From Gordionus sp. m RMFG-2023 (lineage: Eukaryota > Nematomorpha > Gordioida > Chordodea > Parachordodidae), in assembly GCF_954871325.1 (NCBI RefSeq), contig NC_088776.1:12028052-12092051 (forward strand): a stretch of DNA of 64,000 nucleotides. Direction: 5' to 3'. The translations under genes and the position numbers were made by a program. Below are positions 24,681 through 36,168 of the stretch, one piece after another. The notes under the pieces were generated by a model. That model had not been told where the DNA came from and searched no databases. It saw nothing but the letters and a program-made list of their open reading frames with translations. How positions within the stretch are numbered: the first letter of the stretch is position 1; each line of letters begins with the position of its first letter.

Positions 24681-25904
24681 TATACATAAAAATGGATTTC
24701 GATTTTATTTTTAAAAATAAATGATTTTAAATATAATTTTTTTAAAAAGCTACTTCACATATTTTAATAGATGTGTTAAATTAATGTTTAAACAATTTAA
24801 TAATTTTATTTTTACACCAAATCTAATTAAGGATATTGCACATGAGGTGCTTATTTATCTAAAGATAAGCAAGAAACTATTTTGCTAGAAAAGAACTCAT
24901 AAATAGTACATTTAAATAATAGCCTGGTTGAAATATTGATCAGAAAAATTAAACATTTTACCAAATACTAGTTAAAAATAAATTTGATAATTAAGGTAGA
25001 TAAATTGCTTTGGATTACTGCATATAATATATAATTAGAAATTTTACATATTATAACAAAATTTGCTCGCAAATTCTTAACATGTATAAATATAATGTAT
25101 AATAATTTATATTAAAATGTTGTAATATTTTAATTAAAGAGTAAAGTAAACTTAATATTTTTCAAATATAAATTGTAATCATAAATTAATATAATTTAGA
25201 TATCTGTTTATTTTAAATTTAAATATCTTTTAAATTGGGATTTGATAAAAAATAATGAATATTTAAATTAATAATAAACTACCATATTTAGTAAATGTTA
25301 ATAGTTATAATTAATTGCAAAATTTTATAAGTAAATGTAGTTAACCACTAAGGTAATTAAGTTTATCTAACTTTCAATTAATCAATATAGTTAAAATATA
25401 AGTCCTCTTACAGCTAATAAAATGGCATGATTTGAAAAACCGGCCTAAAAATAAATTATAAACTTTAAGTAGTATTAATTTTTTTAAATAAATTATTATA
25501 TTAATTGAAAAATCATATGATGAATTATTTAAGCATTTCTTTCCCCTTGAGGAAGTAACAAAGAAAATAGAGCAAAAATTATTATTTATAATCAAATATT
25601 AAAATCCAAGCCCAAAAATAAGAACAGACATCTCCAGATAGAAAATTAATTAGACTAAAAACATTTATCTAAGGAAGGCCATTGGTGGATATATGAAATA
25701 AATATAGTTTTATTTAAAAAAAACAACTATATAGTTTTTACCTGTTTATCAAAGCTAATTATTTGAGAAACTTGAATGATATTTAAGCTTACAACCAAAA
25801 ACCGCAAAATGTCGAATAATGGATGGAAATCGACATCTGATAAGTGAAGATAATAAATGAATACTAAACGATGACGTATCTGAAAACATATTTAAATTAT
25901 ATTA
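24681..25904. other. Non-coding AT-rich stretch
   Basis: Nothing recognised apart from A/T-rich simple sequence. It ends at the 8-bp duplication GTTGATAA that flanks the large hAT element. Confidence 0.5.
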
Positions 25905-26225
25905 GTTGATAACAGGCTTGTTAACAGATCTTTTTAAAATGTTCAAATCCCGATCACGATCTTTTCAAAAAAAGAGGATCGAAATCCCGACCTTTTTTTA
26001 AAAAAAAGATCGCGATCACGATCACGATCTTTTTTTCTATTTAAATTTCTGAAGGAAATTTCTGACCGATGCAAAATTAACTAATATATGTTATAAATTT
26101 ATTGTAATTGAATAATAATATAATATAACCGATGCAAAATTAACTAATATAAAAATAAATTAAATATGGTAGAAATTTATTCTAATTGAATAATAAATAT
26201 AACAATTATAATATATTTATTTATA

Positions 26226-27250
26226 ATTAAAATTAGCTTTTAATAATAAAATTTTTTCTAAATTATCATCATTTAAACAACCGTGTCTTTCATTTAGAGC
26301 ATGTTTAGCTTTACTAAACAAGCGCTCCACAGGAGCGCTTGATGGCAAAGGTGTATTATATTCAATAAATATTTTTTTTTAATTAATATAAGTATTAAAA
26401 ATATTCATGGAATCCTCATTTGAATAAAAAAATTTTTTAACGGAACAAGCATTTTGTACAGTATTTTTCCCCAAAAAAGCATCAATGTCATCCATACATT
26501 CATTTGAGGTATCCGCATATGGTTGTTCCTGCATATTTTCCAAATGGCCAACTAATCTTTCTTTTACCATCATATTTTGTGGCAGATTAATATAAGGCCA
26601 ATTAAGTTTAAATTTAGGGTGAATCATGGCTGCCAAAATGTTACTGTCATTATACAGTGAAGGAAATCTATATTATGAAATGATATTTAATTTATTATTA
26701 AATAAGTGTTCATTTTATTCATATAAATCAAATCAAGTATCTGCAAAACTTAACCCTTTTAAATTTTACAGTCAAGTCTGGCACATCATCTGTATGGTAT
26801 TTATTTATATTTGGGTCATATCATAAATATTGATTAAATGTAAACTTAATACTTAATATACAAAGAAATTAACATTGTAATTTATTTACAAAGAATATTA
26901 ATCAAAATATTAGCTTAAAATTCAAATAATCTAATAAATTTTTAAGGTCTTCAAAGGCCCATTAATATTTTATTAGATATCAGAGGTTTAGTAGAACTGA
27001 CCTGTTAAAAATATTTTACTAAATTTGCCAGATCTTTGCAATTTTTTAATATATTTTGCAGATATCTGATAATATAAAATAATTGCATAAAAAAATATTA
27101 CCTTTTATCAATACCTCTAAGAACATTATCTACAAGGGGCTGACAATACCGCAGGCAGCTAAATTTCGTTAATTTATCTATCAATATCGATAGAACGGGA
27201 GTTAGATATCCCTGCTCCATACATCCTCTCGTTCCAAGATTTTTAACGAG
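26226..27250 (-). pseudogene. hAT transposase, C-terminal part
   Basis: 27250-27107 reads GCMEQGYLTPVLSILIDKL then PLVDNVLRGIDKR, followed by GTAATA, a likely intron donor. 26636-26379 continues MAAMIHPKFKLNWPYINL. 26378-26226 reads LPSSAPVERLFSKAKHALNE then LNDDNLEKILLLKANF, the dimerisation segment. The order and motifs are those of hAT transposases. Confidence 0.85.
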
Positions 27251-27255
27251 ATCGC

Positions 27256-27641
27256 TGTTGTAATAGTCAAATGAGTTAAAGAAAAATGAATAAAAAAGAT
27301 GTATTATTCAGATAATAAAGTTCAAAATTATTTCAGTTTGTTTTCTAAACATTATGTAAATGAATATTATAGAAAAGTATATATAATCGAGTATATTTTG
27401 CTTGTTAAATATAATAATTTTACGAACTTAATTTTTAATTTTAATTTTTTTATATTATTTTAATTTCTTATTTTAGTTATAATTATGTAATTAGTATTTA
27501 TATTAATTAATAAAGTATTAGTAATTAATTTATTTATACAATTTATTTTATTCTCTAAATTCTCTCAACCACTACATTTGTTGGCCAAAACATTATGTTC
27601 TATGGACATATTCAGTCTACATAAAATACTAAAATTTTACA
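27256..27641 (+). repeat. Left LTR of the TRIM-like element
   Basis: 386 bp, direct repeat of 28435-28819 with few differences. Related LTR sequence also occurs at 63684-64000. Confidence 0.9.
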
Positions 27642-28434
27642 TTGGTGTTGGAGAGACCAGGCGACAGGCAATTACAACAATTCAGTTTAATTAACTCTGG
27701 AAAGAAATTCTAAATAAAGAGGGAAGGAGATTTATGAAATGACTATCGACACTAAGACAAAGAATGAGAGCAATAAAACAATGGTATCAATATTGATGAT
27801 CGTAATTCGGAAAGGAATAGAATTAGTCGTTTAGCTAAAAAGAATTCGTCACAAGAGATCGTTATAGGTACAAGTTATCGTTTATATATAATATTAGGTT
27901 GTGATTAACCAAAAATCTTCATAAAGAGAAACGGCTTTTCGTCATTAGAAATTTTATGCCGCAATCGAGCTCACGTAGAGATCGAATTTTTATTTGAGAT
28001 CAAAAGATAAAAGAAATATTTGTCGTATAAGAGATCTTAAGACGAAGTTGATATAGTGACAAGCGACTAGGTAGAACAAGTGGTCTGCAATCGTTAATCG
28101 TTGACAAATTATCGCCATTGCTTAAAATACTAAGTATAAGATACAAAATCGATTATCTAGGAAACAAAAATTCGTGAAAATGGCAGATCAAGCATTGCAC
28201 ATCGTTGATCGAGATAAAGCAATGATCATTAGTTACAAAAGAACGTTAGAAACAAGCAAAAGACCAAATTAATTTATCAGGAGAATTAAAGACGTAGTAT
28301 AGATAATCGTTGACTAGCAATCGTGTATCGTTTAAAAGCATGCGTTAATTAAGTTGTCAGTGCTAAGAGATCATAGACAAGAAACAGCAATATTGGTATT
28401 TCGCAGAATGTGGGATCTAATCTAAGTGGAAGGG

Positions 28435-28819
28435 TGTTGTAATAGTCAAATGAGTTAAAGAAAAATGAATAAAAAAGATGTATTATTCAGATTAAATAAA
28501 GTTCAAGATTATTTCAGTTTGTTTTTTAAACATTATGTAAATGAATATTATAGAAAAGTATATATATAATCGAGGATATTTTGCTTGTTAAATATAATGA
28601 TTTTACGAACTTAATTTTTAATTTTAATTTTTTTATATTATTTTAATTTCTTATTTTAGTTATAATTATGTAATTAGTATTTATATTAATTAATAAGTAT
28701 TAGTAGTTAATCTATTTATACGATTTATTTTATTCTCTAAATTCTCTCAACCACTACATTTGTTGGCCGAAACATTATGTTCTATGGACATATTCAGTCT
28801 CCATAAACAAAATGTTACA
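28435..28819 (+). repeat. Right LTR of the TRIM-like element
   Basis: 385 bp. Its last 10 bases plus the target duplication form the first unit of the 16-bp tandem repeat at 28810-28880. Confidence 0.9.
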
Positions 28820-28880
28820 ATCGCCAAATGTTACAATCGCCAAATGTTACAATCGCCAAATGTTACAATCGCCAAATGTT
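28810..28880. repeat. 16-bp tandem repeat at an LTR/host junction
   Basis: AAATGTTACAATCGCC is repeated four times (28810-28873) plus AAATGTT. The unit is made of the LTR tail, the ATCGC target duplication and one host base. Confidence 0.95.
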
Positions 28881-28916
28881 CCTTAACCTATAAAATTTAA
28901 ATTTAATTAGAGAATA

Positions 28917-29348
28917 TCATTGCATTACTGTTGAATACTCTTTAACAAAAAAACATTCATCTTGCCTAAACATTGTAAATCCAATTTGATCACATACTTG
29001 TTCTATTTCTGAAAACTTTTCAGAAAGCATCTTATCTATTAATTTCATGGATTGGTAATAAGAATTCCATCTTGTCTTGTTGGGAGCTATTAAATATCTT
29101 CCCAATTTCTCCAATAAAATATCCGCCATTTTTGACGACATATTTTGTTTATTAACTAAAGCAAAACATTTTGCAAAAGTGGATCTAGATATTCGTTTAT
29201 AATTGAGATCACTATCTGCCATCTCCGCATTTGTTGTTGCAATAAGGTTAAGATTATGGCAACAACAACGTTGATATTTTGGTAGGCTGATAGTAGGAAT
29301 AATTGGGTCATCAACGGATAATATGTCATCCAAATTTATCAATTCCAT
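28917..29348 (-). pseudogene. hAT transposase, RW region
   Basis: The frame includes YQRCCCHNLNLIATTNAEMA, the conserved C..H.LNL block, and KTRWNSYYQSMKLIDKML, the RW(N)S block. It ends FVKEYSTVMQ just before the LTR element insertion and continues beyond it at 27250. Confidence 0.88.
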
Positions 29349-29404
29349 ATCCTCACTATTATCTTCTTCATTTTCTCCAAAAACTCTAGAAAAAATAAAT
29401 TTAT

Positions 29405-30105
29405 TTAAATATTTTTTGCTAAATATAAATATAACTTAAATGCCTTGACAAAGTTGGTTCCATTGTCAGTCACCATCTTCACCACCTTATTATGAATTTT
29501 ATAGAACTTGTGGATACCCATAATTTCGTTGGCCAAAACATCATATGTTTGCCTCCCAATTATCCTCCTCAGTGCCAAAGCGGCTGACCTTCTCCTGAGG
29601 GTTAACGGATCCAGCCAATGTGCAGTAAGTCCAATAAAAGCCCTAATAAAATAAACATTATAAAATTCATATAAATATAATATACCTTCGATGACCATTC
29701 CAACAATCAGCAGTGGTGCATAGATAAGAAACTTCAGACAAATCTCTTATAAGATTTGTCGTCATATAAGAGAAAGTAGATAACCTGTTGCCCAGTGTTT
29801 GGCGACAAATAATTTTTGTCGCAGGAGAAAAAGTTTTAATCATTTTTTCAAATGAAGGATCATCAACCAGAGACAGTGGTTGGAAGGTGTCAATAATAAT
29901 ATCCATGATAACCTTGTTTCTTTTTTGCGATACAGATGGAATGTTTAGATTGTTAAAATTTAATTTAGATTGTCTGGATTTGCAACCAGAACCACTTTGG
30001 TTTTGCAGTGATATATTTTTTTGTGTAGAAAATTCGTTGAGGTGTTTGATAATCTCATTTTTAAATTCACTGTGCTTTTTCTTTATAAAAGAAAAAAATA
30101 GTATG
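29405..30105 (-). pseudogene. hAT transposase, N-terminal half
   Basis: The open frame from about 30105 contains KHSEFKNEIIKHLNEFS, a linker, and then FQPLSLVDDPSFEKMIKTFS, followed by the SYLCTTADCW block, the hAT region around the first catalytic Asp. It continues in another frame with GLTAHWLDPLTLRRRSAALA and VVKMVTDNGTNFVKAF, which holds the second catalytic Asp (TDNG.N..KAF). A sequence between the two frames starting near 29690 could be a short intron or a frameshift. Confidence 0.85.
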
Positions 30106-31429
30106 TATCAAAGTTGGATGAAAATAACTTCTCCTGAATCAAATTTCCTTTTTAAAATTTTATATGGAAATTTAAAGTTAAAAAAAACAATGTACAGGCT
30201 GAAAGTAAAACCTATATAAACAAAAAAATGATAAAGGGTTTAACACAAATTTTGTTAAACATATTAAAGTATATTATTTAATTTATATATGGTTAAAAAA
30301 GGTTCATATAGGTTATTTTAAAGTTTAAGTTTACAATATTGTCTTTGTCTATCATTATTAAAAGTTGCCCAGGATAATATGGGCTAAAGATTTTGATAAA
30401 ATATTTTCCTATATATGAATATAATTAGCCTTTTTGGCATTTAAGAACTATGAATTAAGGGTTCAACAAATTTTGTTAAACATATTAAAATATGTTTTAT
30501 TAGTGGTTAAAAGGGTGTAGGTGTTGCATATGCGCCATTGTATATTTAAATTAATTAAATAATTCAATTGTATATTTTAATACTTAAATAATTCAATTAT
30601 ATATTTAAAGTTAAGTGAATTATTTGTATATCTCAAGGCAATTAAATATATATATATATATATTGAGATATATTTTCATTTAGAGATCACTTGTTTTTCT
30701 TTTATGATAGATACCTGTTTTGTTTTCTTTTTTTGATACATAAAAAATATATTGTAAATTACTTGAATAAAAATCGTTTCAAATTTAATCTTCAAGACTA
30801 TAATTTAATCTTTTGAATTCCTCCGTAACTTATTCTATACAATCACACATTTATTCTATTCGTTTCTTAATTTTATTCATTATGGTGGAGAATAGGAATG
30901 ATGTAAAGATCAAGGTATTATTGAAGACGTTGGATCTAAAATTTCTTGCGGAGAATATTATAGAAGCTACAAAAAAATATAATGGAAACATTGGATAAAG
31001 AGATGGCTGTGAGTATCATGGATCATTGATAATTTATCATATCAACAAATGTAAGATTTAGTACAAAAGAAAGTTGAAAAGATCAAGATCACGCGTATTT
31101 TGGAGTTGTTCAATACAAAACCGGACAGACTTGAGTCTTCCAGAGAGTATTTCGATAGACTGAAAGGGTATGGTTCGGGGCTCAATCCTGAATTTTTGTC
31201 GGTGAATTTTATGTTGAATTGTCGTAATGAAAAGCTAAAAACAAGGTTGATTGAAGAAAATACTACAGAGATTAATATTATAGAGGACATTATTGTCAAA
31301 TTTCAATCGTTGGGGATCAATAATAATAAAACATATGTAGAGAAAGATTCTTGGAGAAGAGAGGATAGAACCGATTGTCAAGGCTATTCGTCTTGGAAAT
31401 AGAACAAGCAGACTTTTAAGGCCAACACC

Positions 31430-31515
31430 AAGAACAACAATTACAACAACAACAGCAGCAACAACAACAACAACAGGAGCACAACAACAACAACAGCAAT
31501 TACAACAATTTCAAA
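31430..31515 (+). repeat. CAA/CAG trinucleotide-rich repeat
   Basis: Imperfect CAA/CAG run encoding an Asn-rich linker between the gag-like and protease-like parts of the LTR element. Confidence 0.85.
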
Positions 31516-31577
31516 AAGACGGAGATGATACAAACCCCTTATAATTTAAGGCCAAGAAATAAAATTAATTTTATTAA

Positions 31578-31895
31578 TTGTCATCCTTGCCCATGAAAGA
31601 GTTTGAAAAGCTTGTGGAGTTGAAGAGTTGTTCGAAGAAATTATTTTCTTATGAAGGGTCGCCTATCACAGTCATTGGTAAAGTTATAAATTGTAAGGTC
31701 AAATTTCTAAATACGATTAAATATTTAGATTTTTATGTTTTGGAAGGGGAGGGACCACCTTTATGTGGTCTAGATTGGATCAAAGAATTTGATTTGATTA
31801 GATTTAATTTTGATTTTAATACTAAAGAGATAGGAGATAGGGTTAATTTTTTAACTTTTAATAATCCGTTATCGCTTCGAATAGGAATCGGTTGA
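31578..31895 (+). mobile_element. Aspartic-protease-like part of the LTR element
   Basis: The frame contains LFSYEGSPITVIGKVINCKV and a later PPLCGLDWIKEF. It resembles the flap and C-terminal (LLGRDWL) regions of Ty3-type proteases. The catalytic DSG part lies upstream of this frame or is lost. Confidence 0.6.
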
Positions 31896-33589
31896 TTGTT
31901 CAATGGCAATTACTTTGATTATAACCTTAAATTTAAAAGAAATGACAATGACTTTGATTTACTACCTTAATTTTAAAAGAATTAAATTTTGAGAATTAAC
32001 TTTACGCAACTCCGTTTTTGTTAAAGTGAGCATCAATCAATTTTGGCGTGGGGGTATTGTCACTAAGAGAATCAGTAATGTCATTTGAAATTCAAATTTT
32101 CTAAGGTCAAAATTGTTCATTTAGATCATAATATTTCTTTAATTATAATTGTTTTCTATGATAATACGCTTTTCTTATATTTGTGTTTATCACCATCTCC
32201 AAATTTTATCATATATTTTCATTGTTTTTTATTTTTGATTAAATAATTTTCTTCATTATATTAATTTTATTCCAAATATATTTATTGTTTATTGGCCACC
32301 TATAGTGTGAATTGTACCTATCGATAGTGTAATCTATACCTTTTGTAAGGGTAATTACATAAAAAACTATCATGTACAACTATGGTGCCATTTCCCCTTT
32401 ATACATATATTTTTTTTTTATTCTTAAAAAATAAATCTAAATTACCTCTCGCATGCCAAACGAGTTCTTTCCTTCTCCATTTTTTTATACCATGTTGTGT
32501 TTTCAAGATTAAAATTTTTTTTTTTATATATATTTTTTTTGGAGGTGGTGCATGTTGCATATGCGCCATTGTATATTTAAATATTTAAGTAATTCAATAG
32601 TATATTTAAATACTTAAATAATTCAATTGTATATTTAAAGTTAAGTGAAATTTATTTGTATATCTCAAGGCAATTAAATATATATATATTGAGATATATT
32701 TTCATTTAGAGATCACTTGTTTTTCTTTTATGATAGATTTTGTTTGCTTTTTTTTGATACATAAAAAATATATTGTAAATTACTTGAATAAAAATCGTTT
32801 CAAATTTAATCTTCAAGACTATAATTTAATCTTTTGAATTCCTCCGTAACTTATTCTATACAATCACACATTTATTCTATTCGTTTCTTAATTTTATTCA
32901 TTAGTAGGTTATCTTAAAAATTTAAGTTTACAATATTGTCTATCATTATTAAAAGTTGTCCAAGATGATATGGGCCAAAGATTTTGATAAAGTATTTTTC
33001 TATTATGAATTATAATGAGGCTTTTTAGCATTTAAGAACTTATGGATTGAGTCAAATGATACAAAAAATACTTTCAATTCAAAATATATTATTAAAAAAA
33101 GCCCTAAAAATGTTGTCAAGAGAATTATATAATCAAGCTCAAACTGAAACTATAATACTAATTGATTAGATTTAACATATTATAATAAAGAAATAATAGA
33201 ATAGATATTTATTTTTCTTTTGCTGAAACATTACTAAGTTCAATATAAATAACATTGAACTGGATGTATTAATTATATTAAAGAAAGTCAAAAAACATTA
33301 TAAAGGCTTAATTATTAGTTATTACACTTCCATTTATTACAAATACTCTTTTGAAAATTAAACTAATATAATAGTAGTATTAAAAAATAAATGCCTAATT
33401 ATTATATATAAATAACAAAACCAAGATTAACTCTTCATCAAATATTTTATTAATTATACTGTATCTAATAATTCATTTTTTTTTATAAAGAATCTTTATC
33501 TAGATTCTATTTCTGTAGGACCTGCTCAACTCAGGAATGTAATAAATTAAATTTAAACATGTTGACATTAAGATTATCAAATAAAAAAA

Positions 33590-33835
33590 ATTTAAAAGAA
33601 TTACTTGTAAATGTCTCTTTAAGTTCGAGGATGATATTTTGGAAGATGATATTATCTTCTTACAGAGACGGCATTTGGTGCTGATCATATTATAAGAGTT
33701 GCTTTCATCCATTTCTCATAAAGTAAAATATTTAAATAATTTCAAAAATGGTAAAAGATTCTCATTCTCACTTATACCTGCTGTTACATCAATAGTAGAA
33801 GCAATAGAATCTTCTAAATCTATAATGGACATTTA
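33590..33835 (-). pseudogene. BED zinc-finger 5' part of the large hAT transposase
   Basis: The minus strand reads MSIIDLEDSIASTIDVTAGI, then FLKLFKYF, a break, then STKCRLCKKIISSSKISS and SNLKRHLQ. The Cys-x2-Cys, SSSNLKRHL pattern is a BED finger. It is separated from the rest of the transposase by the insertions at 30118-33350. Confidence 0.75.
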
Positions 33836-34634
33836 CATTTACCTATTAAAATAAATATTAATATATTATTATAAATTTATATTTGAAAAGGTTAGCAGGG
33901 ATCAAGGCAATAAACAAAAAAGTTTTATTATATAATGTATTTAAAAAATATTAAACTACAATTTAACTATATTTTTAACTTCCAATCTATATATAAATTT
34001 ATCCTTATATATATAAAAAATCTATTAAACAATTAAATGAAAAAATGGTGTTAATTAAATGAATGTAAGATATAAAAATTTTCGCTAAATAATAACCATT
34101 ATAATAATAATAATCCATATTTAACATTCCACCCTCTATAGGAACGCCGCCTAGGTTCTCTTTATCTTTTGTGTTCAAGTTTCCCATCTATTTTGATCAT
34201 AAAATCTTTCATAGTTTCGTCTTGATAAATGATAGTTATTTTGGTTGTAAAATCTTATCTTGCCTTGCTCCCTCCAAATCTTTTAAAAAAACGGTTTAGT
34301 ATGTGATTCGACTGTCATCCTATTGTTAATTATTATCATAATTTGTTATTGAATAATTTTAGAATATATGTAATATTGAATAAGAATCGCCAAATAATCG
34401 AAATAGAATTAATTTAATGAATATCGAATTTTGAATAAGAATAATTGAAGTAGAATAAATTAATCAAATGTTGAATAATCGAAATAATATGAATTGATTG
34501 GTCGCGTTTTATTTTAATTTATTATATTATAAATATCGCGTTTTAAATAATAGCGTTTGATATAATAATTTTTATCGATATTAAATTTCAATTTTATTTA
34601 TTTATTTTTAATAATTTTTTATTAATATTAAATT

Positions 34635-35519
34635 TCAATTATTTTTATTTTTTTTAAATTTTACTCCCTTGTTTTTTAAATCAAATAATAACTCAAAATT
34701 ACTGTTTTCTTTTATCTTCAATAAAAATAATGTTTTAAAGTGGTCAATATAACTTACAGATGTCTTGTCCTTAAAACATAATTTAGATTTCATTGTATTT
34801 AAAATTTTAATTTTGAAAGATTCGTCCACTTTATCATTAATTATATAAGGTAAATGTTTATTTGTATTGTCTACTCTCTTGATTTTTTTAAATTTATAAG
34901 TGTCAAGCTTTAATGATTTGGATTCTACTTTTTTAAAATTTTTGTGTATGGGAATTTCAACTATTTCAGTTTCATTAATTTTTTCAGTACTAAGATTTAT
35001 ATCATTATTTTTACAGTCATAATACTCTTTTAAAATTTCACCATGTGATCTTATGGGTATATTTATATTTTCATCATTTTTTATAATCACAAATGTTTTA
35101 AATTTTATTATATAATTTATTTCTTTTAGTTTATAAGGTTTTAATTCAATATCTAATTTTTTTATACTAAAAGATTTATAATTATAATGATAATTTCTTT
35201 TATAATAATGTGTTTCTTTATCCAATTTTCTATTTTTATAACAATTCTCATTATTAGATTTACTAAAAATTTTATTAGAACAATTTTCTTTTATTTCTGT
35301 AGCCGATTTATAATTACATAAACACTTTAATGTACATAATGTTTTATCATAACTCGAATTTAACTCTCTTGGAAACACTGCTTTCATGACTAAATATAAT
35401 TCATCTGGTAAATTACCTATTAAGCTTAGAGTATTCTCACTATCATGAAATTTTAAATAATCATCTAACTTGTCAATGGACTTTGTTTTATTATTAGTAT
35501 CCCAAATTGGTCTATTCAT
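34635..35519 (-). mobile_element. Gag-like open frame of the gag-only LTR element
   Basis: A continuous 294-codon frame starts MNRPIWDTNNK. It is Lys/Asn-rich, with an N-terminal predicted helical part (LDDYLKFHDSENTLSLIGNL). No zinc knuckle, protease or RT is visible. I call it gag-like from its position between primer site and polypurine tract and from its basic composition; there is no diagnostic motif. Confidence 0.6.
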
Positions 35520-36017
35520 GATTTAGAGAAAAAAATTTTTTTTTAAAATTATTCTTCACTTTTTTAAAAAAATTAATCATATCTTACGTGTTTTTAGAAT
35601 AATATAAATATTACATTCCAGAAATATTTTTTATGTAGTTGTCTACATTCTAGTAGCTAAAATCAATCGTGTCTGTGGATTTAGAATAATTTGTAAGTCA
35701 TTATATCCCAATTTTAGTAATCATTTCCATTATACATGATAGCTCCGTAGTTTGATGTCTAGCTTAACAATTCTCCTCATAGTTGATTGATCCATTTGAT
35801 CTAATTTATATTTTATTTTTTTTTTGAAAATAAATAAATTTAATTTAAAATCGTATATCTCTCCGCTGCCACCATGAAAAGGTTAGCAGGGATCAAGGCA
35901 ATAAACAAAAAAGTTTTATTATATAATGTATTTAAAAAATATTAAACTACAATTTAACTATATTTTTAACTTCCAATCTATATATAAATTTATCCTTATG
36001 TATATAAAAAATCTATT

Positions 36018-36168
36018 AGAGCAAAACATATAGTCTAATGGCTATTTCCTTTAAATTGAGTCCATTATTTGAATTTTGGCGGCCATTTTTTAGAGGACGT
36101 TATTGGATGTTATTGGATGTTATTGGATGTTTTGGCTATTTTGAGCTCGGCGATTTAGTGGTTATACG
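36018..36168. repeat. Extra segment within the longer LTR
   Basis: About 150 bp present in the 5' LTR of the gag-only element and replaced by about 12 bp in the 3' LTR. It includes three tandem copies of ATTGGATGTT (about 36103-36132) and is less AT-rich than its surroundings. Confidence 0.75.

Larger units (their letters stand above)
27256..28819 (+). mobile_element. Short non-autonomous LTR retroelement (TRIM-like), structurally whole
   Basis: Two nearly identical LTRs (27256-27641 and 28435-28819) begin TGTTGTAATAG and end TTACA. The 5-bp target duplication ATCGC is at 27251-27255 and 28820-28824. A TGGTGTTGGAGAG primer-site-like stretch follows the left LTR, and a purine tract (AAGTGGAAGGG) precedes the right LTR. 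The 793-bp interior has no credible coding frame. The close LTR match implies a recent insertion. It interrupts the hAT transposase. Confidence 0.9.
30516..32903 (+). mobile_element. Gag-protease LTR element (Ty3 type, lacking RT and integrase)
   Basis: LTRs at 30516-30882 and 32546-32903 share GTTGCATATGCGCCATTG at the left and TTTTATTCATTA at the right. TGGTGGAGAATAGG directly follows the first LTR as a primer-site-like stretch, and a G/T-rich tract with GGAGG precedes the second. The interior holds a gag-like frame (about 30884-31402), an Asn-rich CAA-repeat stretch, and a protease-like frame (31578-31895). RT and integrase are absent, so it would depend on another element. No clear target duplication. 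Broken copy. Confidence 0.75.
30118..33350 (+). mobile_element. hAT fragment of the 48241-52218 family, inserted in opposite orientation
   Basis: 30118-30455 and 32905-33330 match, in order, the reverse strand of about 48850-49395 in the other hAT. Shared stretches include the BED-type start (ATGAAAATAACTTC..., FKILYGNL), GTTAAACATATTAAAGTATA, TTTAAGTTTACAATATTG and ATATAATCAAGCTCA. The segment 30240-30455 is partly duplicated (30465-30515 and 32905-33045). An LTR element (30516-32903) sits inside the duplication. The ends of this fragment are not defined. Confidence 0.65.

Noticed and set aside
14630-25900. Search for a host gene or a CRISPR-like array in this long stretch
   Set aside because: No exon chain with conserved protein sequence and no regularly spaced identical repeats were found. 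The repeats present are dispersed transposon pieces.
30650-30665. AT dinucleotide run as a microsatellite of interest
   Set aside because: Short, lies in an LTR that carries it in both copies, and is ordinary in such AT-rich DNA.
34005-34187. 60-codon minus-strand frame
   Set aside because: It overlaps the 3' LTR and polypurine tract of the gag-only element and has no protein-like features.
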